A stretch of DNA of 64,000 nt from Isoetes taiwanensis (GCA_021234155.1 JAJEKV010000013.1:16469877-16533876); one strand, 5' to 3'; shown: positions 10,262-21,951, counted from the stretch's first letter. Numbers and translations: made by a program. Notes: generated by a model not told the origin, from the letters alone.

Positions 10262-11096
10262 GAAGAAATTGAGAATGAAGTGAGCTCGAAGCAGTATATA
10301 GATTTTGGGGTTATGTTGTCATTGGAAGTAGATGATGTTGATACTATGAATGCGTTCATAGAAAACCCTACAAAAAGAAAGCCATCAACTTCCTCAAAGA
10401 GTATCCCATTACGTGATAGAACTCGCGGCAATGGCGTTGCCAAGATTGGAGGGAATGACAATGTTCATCAAAATTGGAATGTACTAGATCATGTCGAAGA
10501 AAATAATCTTCCACCTTCACTAGTCCATTTGGTCCAGCCCTTTACAGATAAAGATCGTAAGAAATTCAATGCATGGCCTAGAGGCAAGCCAATTATTTAT
10601 GGGGAGCAATTTACATATTGGGGGTAGGCAGTACATGATTAAAAATAGTCCGGTCCCTAAGTGGTCTGGCCTGGGATTATATATTATGACTAGTGTGAAA
10701 GTCAAAGATGGTACATTCCTTTTAATGCCATATGTAGGTCCTGAATATAACTCAGACACTTGGCATAAATTGAGTAAGCATCAGTGGCGCATGCTCATCT
10801 ATGGCCTAAATTCAAATGCACGAACAATATCCAAGCCCAGTGACTACGCAAGCTTCACATATATTGATGGTCGTCCTCAGTTGCATGGAAACCTTGCTGC
10901 TTTTATTAATAGCTCTATCGAGAATCCTGAAGCTACCAATTGTGAATTTGTCGAGGCAAACAAAGACCAAGAAGATTTTTTAGCCGTAAAATTGGCGGGG
11001 AGATATATCATGGTTTATGCTATAAAAACTTTGTGTATTGGTGATGAATTGTTCATTGAATATGAATACCAGAGACCAATACCGGAGGTCCTTTGA
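10262..11096 (+). pseudogene. SET-like domain carried inside the CACTA element
   Basis: After an acceptor TTTTGTTAG (ends 10261) an open frame EEIENEVSSKQYIDFG... runs to 10627. It continues, after a one-base shift in a G5 run at about 10620-10624, to a TGA at 11094. The second part shows the SET fold order: GLGLYI near the start (family G.G.F), LLMPYVG (family Y.G), GNLAAFINSS (family GNL.RFINHSC.PN) and then VYAIKTLCIGDELFIEYEY (family A...I..GEEL..DY). The histidine and cysteine of NHSC are replaced (NSSI), so lysine methyltransferase activity is doubtful. The position between the N-terminal Cys-rich block and the TNP2 core suggests it is part of the element's gene set. Confidence 0.7.
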
Positions 11097-11144
11097 TGAT
11101 GTCTCAAATTACTCATATAATTTTTGTCGGAATGCACCATTTTT

Positions 11145-11180
11145 CTTCTTCTTCTTCGAATTCTTCTTCTTCTTCTCTTG
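11145..11180. repeat. TTC microsatellite
   Basis: TTCTTCTTCTTC interrupted by GAA, just after the SET-like frame, in an intron or 3' UTR. Confidence 0.8.
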
Positions 11181-11345
11181 GAATGAGATTGCACATATTG
11201 AAGATAAATGTGTATTATATCTTCAATATATGCTTTGATTATGACATAAAATTTTATATTTCGTTCGTTATTAAATGCTTAAAATTTAACAAACACGGGC
11301 TCTCAATGTATGTATCAATCACGATATATTTTCGTTTAATCTGAC

Positions 11346-11784
11346 GTGCGGGGTAGGCAAGTGGATATAAGACCACATCCAAGCGTACTGAATTGGCGAC
11401 ATCAAAAGTCATTGTGGATAGCAGAATTAGAATACATTGAGCAGTATGGTACAAACATGGGCACAACGCATAATGAAGAGTACAATGATGAAGATGAACA
11501 GGAATACGATGATGAAGATGATGACAATGCCCCTATGGATTAACTTCATGGAAGTTGAGGAACCCATAGCCGACATGTTAGATGCATTTGGCCCAATCTT
11601 CGACAACGACCTAGATGATGATATAAATACTCCTAACGATGGTCATGAAGATCACGTTTTATTGAGGAGGCGATAAAGCATTATATCCAGGTGCAAGCAT
11701 ATCTAGATTGACGACATCTTTATTGATATTAAACCTTCAAGCCAAATTCAAATGGAGCAATGCCAGTGTTACGGCTTTGTTAGA
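11346..11784 (+). pseudogene. CACTA TNP2 transposase, acidic linker and N-terminal core exon
   Basis: An open segment HPSVLNWRHQKSLWIAELEY leads into a strongly acidic tract (NDEDEQEYDDEDDD, about 11480-11535). It shifts frame into EEPIADMLDAFGPIFD and then, in a third frame, ALYPGASISRLTTSLLILNL and SNASVTALLE ending at a donor (11785 GTAAGT). The last block is the 'PLYPG....L..LL.L..LK....WSN.....LL' entry of TNP2 transposases. The intron 11785-11857 ends TATACAG. Confidence 0.7.
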
Positions 11785-11857
11785 GTAAGTACAATTGCAA
11801 TCACTTGACTTATTGAATTTGTAGTTGAATGTATACGTAAAGGTCTGTTTTATACAG

Positions 11858-12131
11858 GTTATTGCAAGAGAAAATAGAGAAAATACTCCCACAAGGGAAC
11901 ACTATGCCCAAAAGTCGCACTGAAATAAAAAATATATTGGCAGCTACTGGTTTAGGCTACCATAAGATTCACGCTTGTCCAAATGATTGCATGGTATATT
12001 ATCCGGATGACATCTACAAGAACACAGAAACATGCCCTAAATGTGGTGCCTCTAGGTACAATGCAGATGCCAAGGGAAAGACCGTCCCCGATGAAGGTGG
12101 TTCAAGCTACTTTCCATTGATCCCTCGATAA
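11858..12131 (+). pseudogene. CACTA TNP2 transposase, zinc-ribbon exon
   Basis: The exon opens LLQEKIEKILPQGNTMPKS and then carries LGYHKIHACPNDCMVYY, CPKCGASRYN and SYFPLIPR. This order is diagnostic of TNP2 (LGL.Y..I..C.NDC.L......CP.CG.SR......YFPL.PRL). A stop follows PLIPR and the frame changes downstream. Confidence 0.9.
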
Positions 12132-13560
12132 GGCTATTGTTTCGATGTGAATCTCTAGCTTCGCCTCATGGGTTGTGTGCCGCTAATGCGCCGAGTGACA
12201 ATGTAATTCGCGGTTAGTGACTGCAAGCAATGGAAGCATATTGATGAAACATGGCGAATTTGGAAGAGAGCCACCAAATCTGATTAGGGTTGGTAAACGG
12301 ATGGTGTTAATCCTTATGGACGCCAATCGGCCGCGTGGTCAACTTGGCCAAAGAGTGTTGATCAACTATAATTTACCACCGTGGTTACTCATGAAGACTA
12401 GCCATTTAATGGTAGTACTATTAGTTCCAGGACCGAAGAAGCTTCGGAAAGTCTAGATCCATATCAAAAAAATAGTTATTGATGAGCTTTTGACATTGTG
12501 GAGTGAAGGTATTGAAGTTTACGATGTCTCAAGAGAACTTCGTCTTTGAAGCGAAGATTTACCTTGAGAGCAATCTTAATGTGGACAACGAGCGATTGGC
12601 TGGTTTGTATGAACTCTCGGACTCCAAGTGTCCTGGATATGCGATGTCACTTGTGTGGGTTTAAATAGTTGAACTCTCACGGCCAACGGCATTGCACAAA
12701 AATGTCTATGCAAACTTCAAGAGATATCGCCAATGGAAAATCGACTTACACGAGGTCCAAGAGAAAAACATTGCAATCAAGAGCCTCCCAAAAGGTTGAC
12801 AATGAGAGATTGGGGTAACATGTGGGATGCAGCTGAAGGAAATAAGGTTAAGGGAATGAAGTGGAAAGCATCCTTCTTCCTTCTACCCTATTGATGAATT
12901 GAAGATCCATCATCTTCTTGATCCCATGCACATCTTTAAAAACGCTTTTGCCTATTTGGAAGCATGTCAACGGACGTGAAGGGACACTGATGCAATCGAC
13001 GAGAAGATCTACAAGAAGTCGGATCAAAATCTAAAAGCATGGTTAAATGTCAAAGAAGGAATAAGGCCACAAGTGGATTGGATCGTGCCTAGAAAAATGT
13101 ATGAAACCCGCTCGAGAAGCGATCAAGGCAATAAAGACTCCGGCAGATATATGCATTCGCTATGTAATTGTTTCTCTAACGAAGGGGAGTTAACCGGGTT
13201 GAAATCTCATGATTGGCATAAGATGTTGCAGTTTGTTATGCCTATTGTTCAGGGAGGGGGTCGCCGCCCTACGGTCCACTACATGCAATATGTCTCCTAT
13301 CGAGTTTTCCAGGTGTTCGATGCATTTAGAAAACACTCGATGCTGAACTCTCTAACTTTTTTCTTTCTTAAATGATATTTAGATGGATTACAAGGAAGGA
13401 GATACCGACAAAATGAAATTGCGACATGCGAACTAAGGTCGTTGGAGGCATGTTGTATGCTAGAGAAAGAATTCCCAACAAGTTTTACGGACATACAAAC
13501 TCACTTACTAGTGCATTTAGTGGATTAAGTAGAGCTTGCGTGCACACAACAAATCCTAGA
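12132..13560 (+). pseudogene. CACTA TNP2 transposase core and DUF4218-like region, many frameshifts
   Basis: At 12250-12455 motifs include NLIRVG, YNLPPWLLMKTSHLM and LLVPGPK, matching the TNP2 block '..L.TDG.NPFG...STWPV....YNLPPW...K..F..L..LIPGPK'. At about 12480-12640 come IDELLTLWSEGIE and a degraded 'FPAYG..SGW...G...CP' zone. At 13196-13250 GLKSHDWHKMLQFVMPI matches the DUF4218 'GLKSHDCH...Q..LP' motif. At least four frame changes are needed across the block, so it is non-functional as written. Confidence 0.8.
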
Positions 13561-14149
13561 TGGATGTTTTTATAGAACGCTTTCAAGGTCCCGGCGACTT
13601 CAGACGCCAGAAGGCAAGGCCGAGGGTTGCATGGCCGAGGGTTGGTTAGCACGAGAGTCATTATTCTATGTCACCGAAGTTCTTGGTCGATCTACACCCC
13701 AATGCTCCAACGATTATGGACCGATGAAGACACTCCAACTATAATTGAGAAGTTCGAAGGAAGACCACGTAAGAAATTGTTCACACTAGAAGAACAGTAA
13801 AAGTCAATAAGTTTCTCATCTACAACTCCACTCCCATGGAGAAATGGATAAAAAATACGAGGAAGAGAAAAAAAAAAGCCAAAGAGATGAGGGAGAGAAG
13901 ACGCTATCGATAAAAGAATCGCAAACAACCACTTCCAGATCATCTAGGGGTCCCGCCAAGTGAGATAAACAATAAATGGCTGCTCGAACAACTAGAGATG
14001 GCAAGGCAACGCATATAACATGTTTCTAGCGAAGAATTTGCATATGCTAAAGGCGTGTCACTATTTGTAAGTGCAACTTAATAGCATATAATTCAACGAG
14101 TTTCGCTTCGTTATTTTGAACATTTGTTCCTTTACTTTGTAGTATAATT

Positions 14150-14420
14150 CATATGCATCAATATGGTCTTAAAGGTGCTCACTTTCGACGACAAAGTGTG
14201 GATCATGGCAAACGACTTATGATTGTGGTATATCGGCAAAGTTTAGTACGCTTTGCCGTGGTAGTGCGCACTCAAAACCCAATCGAGGCAATGTTGGAAT
14301 GGATTGGTACTATAAAGACTATCATGGAGGTTGATGTCGGTAGTGCATTCAAAACAATGTTGTTTGATGCCGAATGGTTTGATCTTTGTGTATCGGTGCT
14401 CATGCCACGATACGCATAAA
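14150..14420 (+). pseudogene. CACTA transposase C-terminal DUF4216-like fragment
   Basis: An 88-codon frame ends in IGTIKTIMEVDVGSAFKTML and FDAEWFDLC. This fits the DUF4216 pattern 'YYG.I.EI.E..Y.....V.LF.C.WFD', which follows DUF4218 in plant TNP2 proteins. Order and spacing relative to the DUF4218-like block agree. No matching terminal repeat was found beyond it. Confidence 0.6.
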
Positions 14421-15779
14421 GATCCGAAAGTGGCCTGTATTCACTAGATTCAACTCGGCTTATGCATCGTGGTCAAGACACACTTTCGTGAGGGTTGAGC
14501 AATGTGAACAAGTATGTTTACTTGGATGCAATAAAATTTATATATGTCATTAACAAAGGAACTAATGTAATAGAGGTTTTGTAGGTCACCTTAGTTCCGG
14601 ATCCTTTGCAAGATCACTGGTGGTTCGTAGTTCCATGTAAGGCTCGCCTCCCGCATATTTGAAGGTGAAGAAGAGATGGCTACGAATAGGGGAGGTTGGG
14701 GGTTGGGGGCAGACTATTGTCATGATAGAAGACTACCATCGATTGAACCTTCATTACTTTATTATGATTATTATATTTTCTTCCCACATATGAATAAGAA
14801 AATACTTTGGCATGCTAATTTGTGTATACTACAAAACCATATTAGGCAACATTAGTATTGCAACTTCGGGTTATCATAGACATTTATGCCAAGTTAATTG
14901 GCATCCTAGTATAGACCTATGGCTTGCAAGCGCGATCGGGGGCAGTTCTACATACAGTTGAGTACACGCTTTTATGTTTAATTAATCATAAAATGTGAAG
15001 ATTCCCTTCAAAATGCAAGATTCATATACAAAAATCATATATGTATTCCCTTCAAAATACAAAATTCATATAAAAACCCATACACAATTCAAATACACAA
15101 AACAAAGTGGATGCAAGGCACATCTAGTGGTATATCAAAGATCCAGCAGGATCCACTGGCAGTTCAAGGTGCTCGGACGGTGATTTCCCTCCACCCTCAC
15201 GTAACAAGCCTCCCGGCATGGAATCCAAGCCCTCGCAGGTGTCAAGTTTCCCCAAGGAATTCATGTAACGAGCACTTCCCGCGATGCCCCGGTTGGTCTG
15301 GTGCAACTTTTGAAAGTAGGGCTTCAAAGAATGTTTCCTTCCCAAAGGCCCCTATCCTCTAGCATAATGGCTGGGGCACAACGAGCTCACCATGCATTTC
15401 TTCGTGCACTCGAGCCTCAGATTGAGGGAAGGTTCCGCCTCCAAAGAATGCGAAGCAGGTCTTTCTTGCCCCCTATCACGCAGCTTTGTCATGGCTTGCT
15501 TGAACTCCGCCTTTCTTGGGTTAGGGGTTCGCTCTAGCCACTCGGGACCGAGAGGCGCCGTGTGTTCCGCCAGCCGCCGTGACGGGCTCGGTGCGGCATC
15601 AAGCTGGCATGCATCAGGAGAAGCGGCCATGGCAGATGTAGGTGAGGAGTCTCGACTTAAGGAGGAGGAGGAGGAAGCCGAGGGGGCAGGGAGCAGAGGG
15701 GACTGAGGGCTATGAGAAGCTGGAGGACTAATAGGGCAAATATATGGCATCTCAAAGATACCTAAAACAAAACAAATTT
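14421..15779. other. CACTA 3' debris and unassigned sequence
   Basis: Low-information sequence. A TTCATATAMAAA-type repeat lies at 15000-15075. From 15110 it becomes GC-richer, with a minus-strand frame (15792-15352, 146 codons) rich in Ser and Pro that ends with a basic stretch. I do not recognise that frame and do not call it a gene. An AGG/GAG-rich tract lies at 15659-15700. Confidence 0.4.
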
Positions 15780-15890
15780 CAGACGACGTCATATAGTCAA
15801 AGAACGCTATTATAGACGCTAAACGACCTTTAAACGCCGTTAAAACGACGCCTATACGCCTTTAAAACGACGCCTCGTTCTAAAAAGTCA
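15780..15890. repeat. CACTA-like subterminal repeat array of a second element
   Basis: ACGACGTC, GACGCTAAACGACC, TTTAAACGCCGTTAAAACGACG and TTTAAAACGACGCCTCG occur within 110 bp. They resemble a diverged version of the arrays at 7932-8480 and 9070-9260. Confidence 0.55.
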
Positions 15891-16299
15891 TCGGCCGGCT
15901 TTCATTTTTCCCATTTCTTTTATGATTTGAGTATTGCGAAACCATCCCTGGATCCTAGTTTTTCATTGCGCTTATTGTGAGTTTTTTTTTTCTTTATTGC
16001 TTTTGGGATACATGGCCATGGAAGGTATGCTTTGACGCTTGAACCAGATTCCGGGAGGAGATGAGGATTCAAGAGCAGAGAGATATGGAACCCTGCCTCA
16101 CAAGTAAGTAAGGCTACACTCGTAGTTTATACACTTTATTGTATTTTATCTATTTCTAATCTATAGCTTGGTGTAGGAGCCGCCGAGGGCATGAGAAGGA
16201 AGGGAATCCTCCGCGGAACCCCTCCTCCACCGAAGATGAGGACTATGAAACAACGATCCATCGGATGAAAGTGTTAAAAGAAGTATGTGATTGGTGAGA

Positions 16300-16554
16300 A
16301 GGCATCCGACAAATTGCTAGGAACCGGTGAGTTGCCTAGCATGATGAGGGTGCTTCTTGAAAAGATGGTCGTGGTTTGGAAGCACCACAGAGAAAACAAA
16401 GATTAACATGATACTAGCTGCCGACATATGCATGGTATTGATGAATTACATACTTGACATGGAGCTATGGTTCAAAGGGGATGGACAAGTGGAGGACTTC
16501 ACGATAGAAACCATAAGCCAAGCTCAGGGAGGAGTATGTGAATTGTTCAAGTGA
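16300..16554 (+). pseudogene. Diverged copy of the CACTA accessory ORF
   Basis: Sequence after the 15780-15890 array encodes GELPSMMRVLLEKMVVVWK and, in another frame, TTEKTKINMILAADICMVL and MNYILDMELWFKG. The second piece aligns by eye with NKEKTTLMVQIMMQMVASN of the frame at 8620-8928. It lies the same way round relative to a palindromic array. I read it as the left end of another CACTA copy, cut off by the tandem array that begins near 17008. Confidence 0.4.
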
Positions 16555-17007
16555 TCTTTTGTTCAATAAACCTATGTTTTGTACATTGTTATATTTTCTC
16601 TTGTGTACAATCTAGCATTGATACATATGCATGAACATGATCTGAAGGATTCTTGAAGATATTTTGCATTCTTTTGTTGGATATATCGCCTTCTTCATTC
16701 GATTGGCCATTTTGAGCCCGAGGTTTTCGCGACATTTCGACTTGAATTTGAGTAGAACCAAATTTCCGAGATTATTTGTGGTTTGGACTCTCCCTGTAGC
16801 TCTTACAAATGGGACACTTCCATGTTCTAAATCTTTCAAATGCACATTCTTAGAAGTTTAGATGGCCCAGTCGCCTTTTGATTTTTTCTCCAACCCCGGT
16901 GATAGAAGCGACCACTAAATTTATGTTTTCTTTGTGGCTTGAAGTCAACCGCATCTTCCAAATCTTCCAAATCAGGGGGTTGCCTCGCGAACGGGCTGCC
17001 CCGACGG

Positions 17008-18027
17008 TTCTAATGCTAACCTTTTGACCTAGACCTTCTCCAAAAATTCCGAAAATTGGGGTCGTTGTGGCCGGAGATGAATTAGGGATCCAAATGGCAA
17101 AAAATCAGAATTTATTTTCGTGCAATGCATTAATTATGAATTTAATCGTAGGTTGCCACCGCAAAGCCCCCGGACTTCTAATTGCCACATCCGGGAGGGG
17201 ACAGGTCCAAACTCCGATTCCATCAGTTCCCCCTTGCTATGCGTTCGGCCGCAGCTTCGCCACGTCGTTCGGCAGCGGACTAGGACTCGGCCCCCAAAGC
17301 GTAAACCCTTCTAGAGCCTCGCAACTCCACGTGTTTCACGTTGAGGCCCCTCTCCATGTCGGATCGGTAGGGACCCCAGCGACGTGTCTTGAAGTGGAGT
17401 TGGGGTGTTGGCCTTGGGCGGACCCTAAAATCCCTCCGAGGAGGCTGCTTTCCCCAAATTTCCTCTCCCTAAGGCCCCGCAGGGGAAGAGCGGGCAACCT
17501 CCCTCTCCGGGAACCACGATTTGGCTCTGCCAATGGACTCGAACGTTGACATTGCTCGAAACCAAGTTCCGCGGCCAAGCACTGGGACTTCGGCCCCCAA
17601 AACGTAACCCTTCTAGAGCCTGGCAACCCACGGCGTTCACGTTTGGAGGCCCTCTTCTTGTCGATTCGGCGGGACTTTCGCCATGTCTTTAGCGGAGTTG
17701 GGGTGTTGACGCCAGAGCCTGGACACTAAAAATCCCTCGGGAAGCCGCTTGCCCGAATTTCCCTCTCCCCGAAGGCCACAGGGGAAGGGGCAACCTCCCC
17801 GTGACCGGGACGGCCGCCAATGGACTCGAATGCCGACATTGCCCTGGGGATCAAGTTCCCGCGGGCAAGACTGTGGACTCGCCCCCAAACGTAAACCCTT
17901 CTAGAGCCCCGGGCAACCCATTGTGGTTTACGTTTGGAGGCCCCTCCTGATCGATTCTGCCGACTTTGGCGCCATGTCTTGAAGTGGAGTTAGTGTTGAC
18001 GCCAGAGCGGACACTAAAATCCCTCCC
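17008..18027. repeat. GC-rich tandem array, left block
   Basis: The array starts with TTCTAATGCTAAC...GACCTAGACCTTCTCC, the same start as units at 22895, 23950 and 25003. Inside, a shorter subunit headed by CGTAAACCCTTCTAGAGCC recurs near 17300, 17603 and 17890 (about 290-300 bp). Each copy has CTTGAAGTGGAGTT(G)GGGTGTTG(AC), CCAATGGACTCGAA and GACATTGC in the same order. Many ORFs open on both strands because of base composition and share no family motif. I treat them as non-coding. Confidence 0.8.
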
Positions 18028-18454
18028 TGCTGAACCCGGGTTCCCGGCCCCAGGCCAACACCTATATAAATTCAATTGAACACCATAGCCAAGAAATCCA
18101 AAACTTGCACTAAAATTTCATCTTCACTAATGTAAATCGACATATACATTTCCTTGCAAGGGACCTTCAATTAAATATGGAGGGGCTGCACACACCCCTT
18201 GGAGCACCGCCACCATGCTCCAATGAAGAACGTGAAGGAAGAGGAGGAGAGAGTATCTCCTCAAATTATTTATGCTTTACACTATAAATCTCCACCATTA
18301 TTTTCCACCTCTTCATCACAACCATCAATTTTGCCTCTTCATCTTAATCATCCACTTCCCACCACTTAATCCAAGCCCTTAAACCTAACCATTATTATAT
18401 GCCCCAAATATGCTCAAATGGTCTAAAACATGTTGAACCACTTGTGGTTCAACA
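18028..18454. repeat. LTR-like direct repeat, copy 1
   Basis: 427 bp, TGCTGAACCCGG to GTGGTTCAACA. It ends in the near-perfect palindrome TGTTGAACCACTTGTGGTTCAACA and includes a CTTCACAACCATC-rich pyrimidine stretch. Confidence 0.7.
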
Positions 18455-19816
18455 TTATGCCTAAAAAGAAGCGTGTAGGCCCCTCGCCCAACACATAATA
18501 TAGCACTTAAGATACATTATGAAATTACATAGAAATGAGTCAGCACATCCACACGCCAGACTGGCTACTTTGGCTCGACCACGTGTGGATAACCATACTC
18601 AACAAGTCAAACAAAGGTACTCCCAACGCCCATGATCGGCTCTATCGGGTTTCGGGTCCACGCGAATAAACTCCTTGGCAAAATAATAATGTAATAAAGT
18701 TCTATAAAATAGCATCATTAGTGCATGTCACACGTTACCTTAGGGTGTCCCAACAAGAACCATGGGGTGCCCCAACAAAAACCATGGGGAATATCGCGAA
18801 TAGCAAACAAAGGAATTATTGGCCGGTGTTAGGCTAAAACCGTGGGGGTGCCCCAAAGACTTATCCGCAATAAAACACGGTGTCCGGGCAATGATCAAAA
18901 AGGTCGTGCAATGGTCGAAGGAAGGAAAAATTGATTTTTAGGGTTAGGATTCACGATGGCCCCGGCAAACTGCGGCAAAGCCGAGGATAGAAAAGCGTGA
19001 TGCGGGCAAAGATTGAATCGCGGGGATGGAGCGTTGAAGCAAAAGGCTACGGTTAGGTTTTTAGGATCGAGAACGAGGCAAAGCTTTTCTTAGATTTCGG
19101 CAAGGGGACGGGGCGAGTCGGGCAGAATTTTGGAAGTGAAAGAGTTGTCCGCAAGAAAATAAAAAATAAAGAGAAGCCGGAGATAAGATTTGATGGATCT
19201 TGCAGATGATGGGAGACTTGCTTTGTACCTGTCCCGCCGGCAAAGCGCATAAGAATCACTTTAAAGAGGATGCAAAGAAAACGCATGGCCTGGGCGAAGG
19301 CTGGGGCCAGATTTAGATATTCAAAGGTTAGACAGTAAAGAAGAAGGCGCGATTTGGCGCATTGCGACATGCTCAGAAATAAAATGACGTAAAAAGCAAA
19401 TAAAAGAAGGCGTAATCAGCAAGACAATGTCTTGACAAAGAATTTTGCGTGATGACTAGATAAGAATCAATTTCCGCCACATATATGCGTACATCTTCAC
19501 TATTTTTCACATAAAACGTAAAGCCGATGAGCTTTTGTTTTGCTATTGGGACCGAACTCCTAAAAAAAAAAAAATCTTCAAACAGTAAAAGCTCCATCCT
19601 CAAGCTTTGAAATTATATGCATTATCCGCTATTTAAGAATGAAGTGCCTCGAAGAAATTCTTCGGATAGAGCTCCATCCACGGTGCTTTGAAAATCATCT
19701 CAGGTTGTCGCGGACAAGCTTCAACCATGCTCAGATCCGGGCTTCAATAAATTGGCAACCAAGCTTCTAATGGGAAGAAACCCCATCAAAAGACCAGTCC
19801 CACCAGAGTGCCATAA

Positions 19817-20244
19817 TGTTGAACCCGGTTCCCGGCCGGCCAACACCCATATAAATTCAAATGAACACCATAGCCAAGAAATCAAAACTTGCACTAAAAA
19901 TTTCATCTTCACTTGAAAATCGATACAAATCATTCCTTTACCAAGGGGACCTTCAATTCAAAATATGGAGGGGGCCACACCCCTCCTTGAGCAACGCCAC
20001 CATAAACAATGAAGAAGAAGCGTGAGGGGAAGAGGAGGAGATAGTCTCCTCAACACATTTAAGTTTTTTTCGATAAATCTTAGCCAACCATTATATCCCA
20101 CCTCTTCATCATAACCTCGTTACTGTGCCTCTTCATCTAACCTTCAACTTCCACCCTTAATCCCAACCGCCAAAATCAACCATTGCAATATGCCCCAAAT
20201 ATATTGGCCTACAAAAAACATGTTGAACCACTTGTGGTTCAACA
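19817..20244. repeat. LTR-like direct repeat, copy 2
   Basis: 428 bp, TGTTGAACCCGG to GTGGTTCAACA, with the same terminal palindrome. It is flanked by GTGCCATAA on the left and TTATGCCAC on the right, so inverted similarity extends beyond the repeat itself. Confidence 0.7.
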
Positions 20245-21462
20245 TTATGCCACTAAAAGACGCGGGCGATTCCCATTAACATATAACATAGCACTTAAGA
20301 TGCATTATGAAGTACACATAGAGAAATGAAATTTTATCCACACCCTCAAAGATCGCTACTTTTAACACAGGACCACGGTGGATAACCATACTCAACAAGT
20401 CCAAGAAAGGGTACCAACGTCCGCACCGCTCTTGTGGCTCGTCCCCACGCAATAACACTCCTTGGTAAAATAAATAATAAAGTTCTATAAAATAGCATCA
20501 TTAGTGCATGTCACACATTAGCAAAACCTTAGGGTGTCAAATAAGAACCGTGGGTGCCCTAACAAACCATGGGGAATATCCTTAATGCTTGAGAAGGAAT
20601 ATCAATGATCAAGTGTTGGACAAAAACGGGGTGCCCCAAAATAATTGGCTCTTAAAATAATGTTTACGCAATATCGAAAAAGAGGAAAAATAAGACTTTT
20701 AGGGTTAGGCATGCGGGTTGAATGCATCGGGGAAGGCATGCGGTGGATCGAAAGAAGAGGCAAAATAGAATGAGGTATGGTAGGGGTGAAACAATGGCGA
20801 TGGGGTGTAAGGTTTCGCTATGGCATCCAAAGGCTTTCGTGGTCAGTTTCAATATCTACTACGATTGTCGGGCAGAGCGTAAAGCGATAACAAGTGGAGG
20901 TGGATTCGCAAAAGAGCTCAAGACCGCGAGTAGAGAGACATGCAAGAAAAAACTCATTTCTCACTTTTTTTTTTTTTCTCGTTTGCAGATCCGGCAAAAG
21001 AAATGAAACAGTTATGAGGCAAGTAATAGAGAAAGTATCGAGCAAAGGAACAGATTCAAGCAAAGGATATGACATGAATGCCTAGATATAGCAAATATTT
21101 ATCAAGAGAGAAAAGAAGCAATCGTGAAAAGCACAAAATGATTTGGAGAAAGGGCTGGCAATTCTCAATAAGATGAACCAACAATCCATTTGGCTTGCTT
21201 TTGGTAGAAATCAAGAAGAGAATGACTGAGAAATATATGAAGAGTACTGATAGAGAAAACATATACAATCACCTACAAATGTAGTGGTTTGAGTCTTCAA
21301 GAAAACACGTTGCTGCACCTTAACTCATAAGATTCATATGGGCTTCTACAAAATATTCTCGTCAGATCTACTTCCATCATTAAACCTTGAATTCTTCTTC
21401 AACCATAGCTTATTGGGGAAGAAACACGATCTAAAGACCCGAAGTCCCACCGAGTGCCATAA

Positions 21463-21951
21463 TGTTGAATTTGGTTCCCCAAATCGGGCCAACACCATAA
21501 AAAACCTTTCAATTGGAAATCATTGAATAACATTAAGCGGAATCCATTTGTTTGTGAATTTCAATTTCAACAAGATTTATCTTTCAACAAGATTTATCTT
21601 CCATTAAAAGGAACTAAATACAAACACAACAGAAACTCCCTTGCAAGAGACCTTCAATCAAATGAAGAGGAGGTCACACCCTCCTCTTAGAACACCGCCA
21701 CCATGCTCAATGAAAACGTGAGCGGGAAGAGGAGGAGAGAGTATATCCCAAATTATTTATGCTTGCTTTACACTTGTTAATCTCCACCATTGTTTCCACC
21801 TCTTCATCCACAACCATCAATTTTTGCCTCTTCATCTTGGGTAACCACCATCCACTTCCACCACTTAATCCCAACCTCAAAATCAACCACGTAATATGCC
21901 CCAAATATATTGGCTCATTAAAACATAAGTTGAACCACTTGTGGTTCAACA
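21463..21951. repeat. LTR-like direct repeat, copy 3
   Basis: 489 bp, TGTTGAATTTGG to GTGGTTCAACA. It is longer because of a duplicated CAACAAGATTTATCTT (about 21565-21605) and other small indels. Confidence 0.7.

Larger units (their letters stand above)
7932..14420 (+). mobile_element. Decayed CACTA (En/Spm-type) DNA transposon
   Basis: The element begins at CACTACAAGGGATCG (7932), the class-defining terminus. It is preceded by ATC as a possible 3-bp target duplication. Next come an array of palindromic CGTCGTTRAACGACG subterminal repeats, a small ORF, a second array, then a multi-exon transposase region. That region has an N-terminal Cys-rich block, a SET-like insert, an acidic linker, the TNP2 core, a DUF4218-like piece and a DUF4216-like piece. 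Many frameshifts and stops interrupt the transposase. No matching TAGTG end was found to the right, so the 3' terminus is lost, diverged or displaced. The right limit given is the last recognisable coding block. Confidence 0.75.
18028..21951. mobile_element. Tandem LTR-internal-LTR-internal-LTR structure (TRIM- or LARD-like)
   Basis: Three direct repeats (18028-18454, 19817-20244, 21463-21951) start TGYTGAA and end TTCAACA. They are separated by two related internal segments of about 1.36 and 1.22 kb. Both internals share CATAATATAGCACTTAAGAT(A/G)CATTATGAA, GTGGATAACCATACTCAACAAGTC and TAAAGTTCTATAAAATAGCATCATTAGTGCATGTCACAC, plus a 'GGGAAGAAAC...AGTCCCACC-GAGTGCCATAA' junction before each right-hand repeat. 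No retroviral-type protein is visible. It sits inside a unit of the GC-rich array: the unit breaks at ACTAAAATCCCTCC and resumes as CCCTAAGTCGCTG...CAATTTCTCTCC. Confidence 0.65.

Noticed and set aside
15127-15140. TCTAGTGG as the right CACTA terminus
   Set aside because: It does not match the reverse complement of CACTACAAGGG and lacks an ATC duplication.
15352-15792. 146-codon minus-strand ORF as a gene
   Set aside because: Ser/Pro-rich, no recognisable domain, and it overlaps the subterminal array; left unassigned.
17067-18075. Several 60-160 codon ORFs on both strands in the GC-rich array
   Set aside because: They are not conserved in frame between repeat units and carry no family motif; GC-rich repeats have few stop codons by composition.
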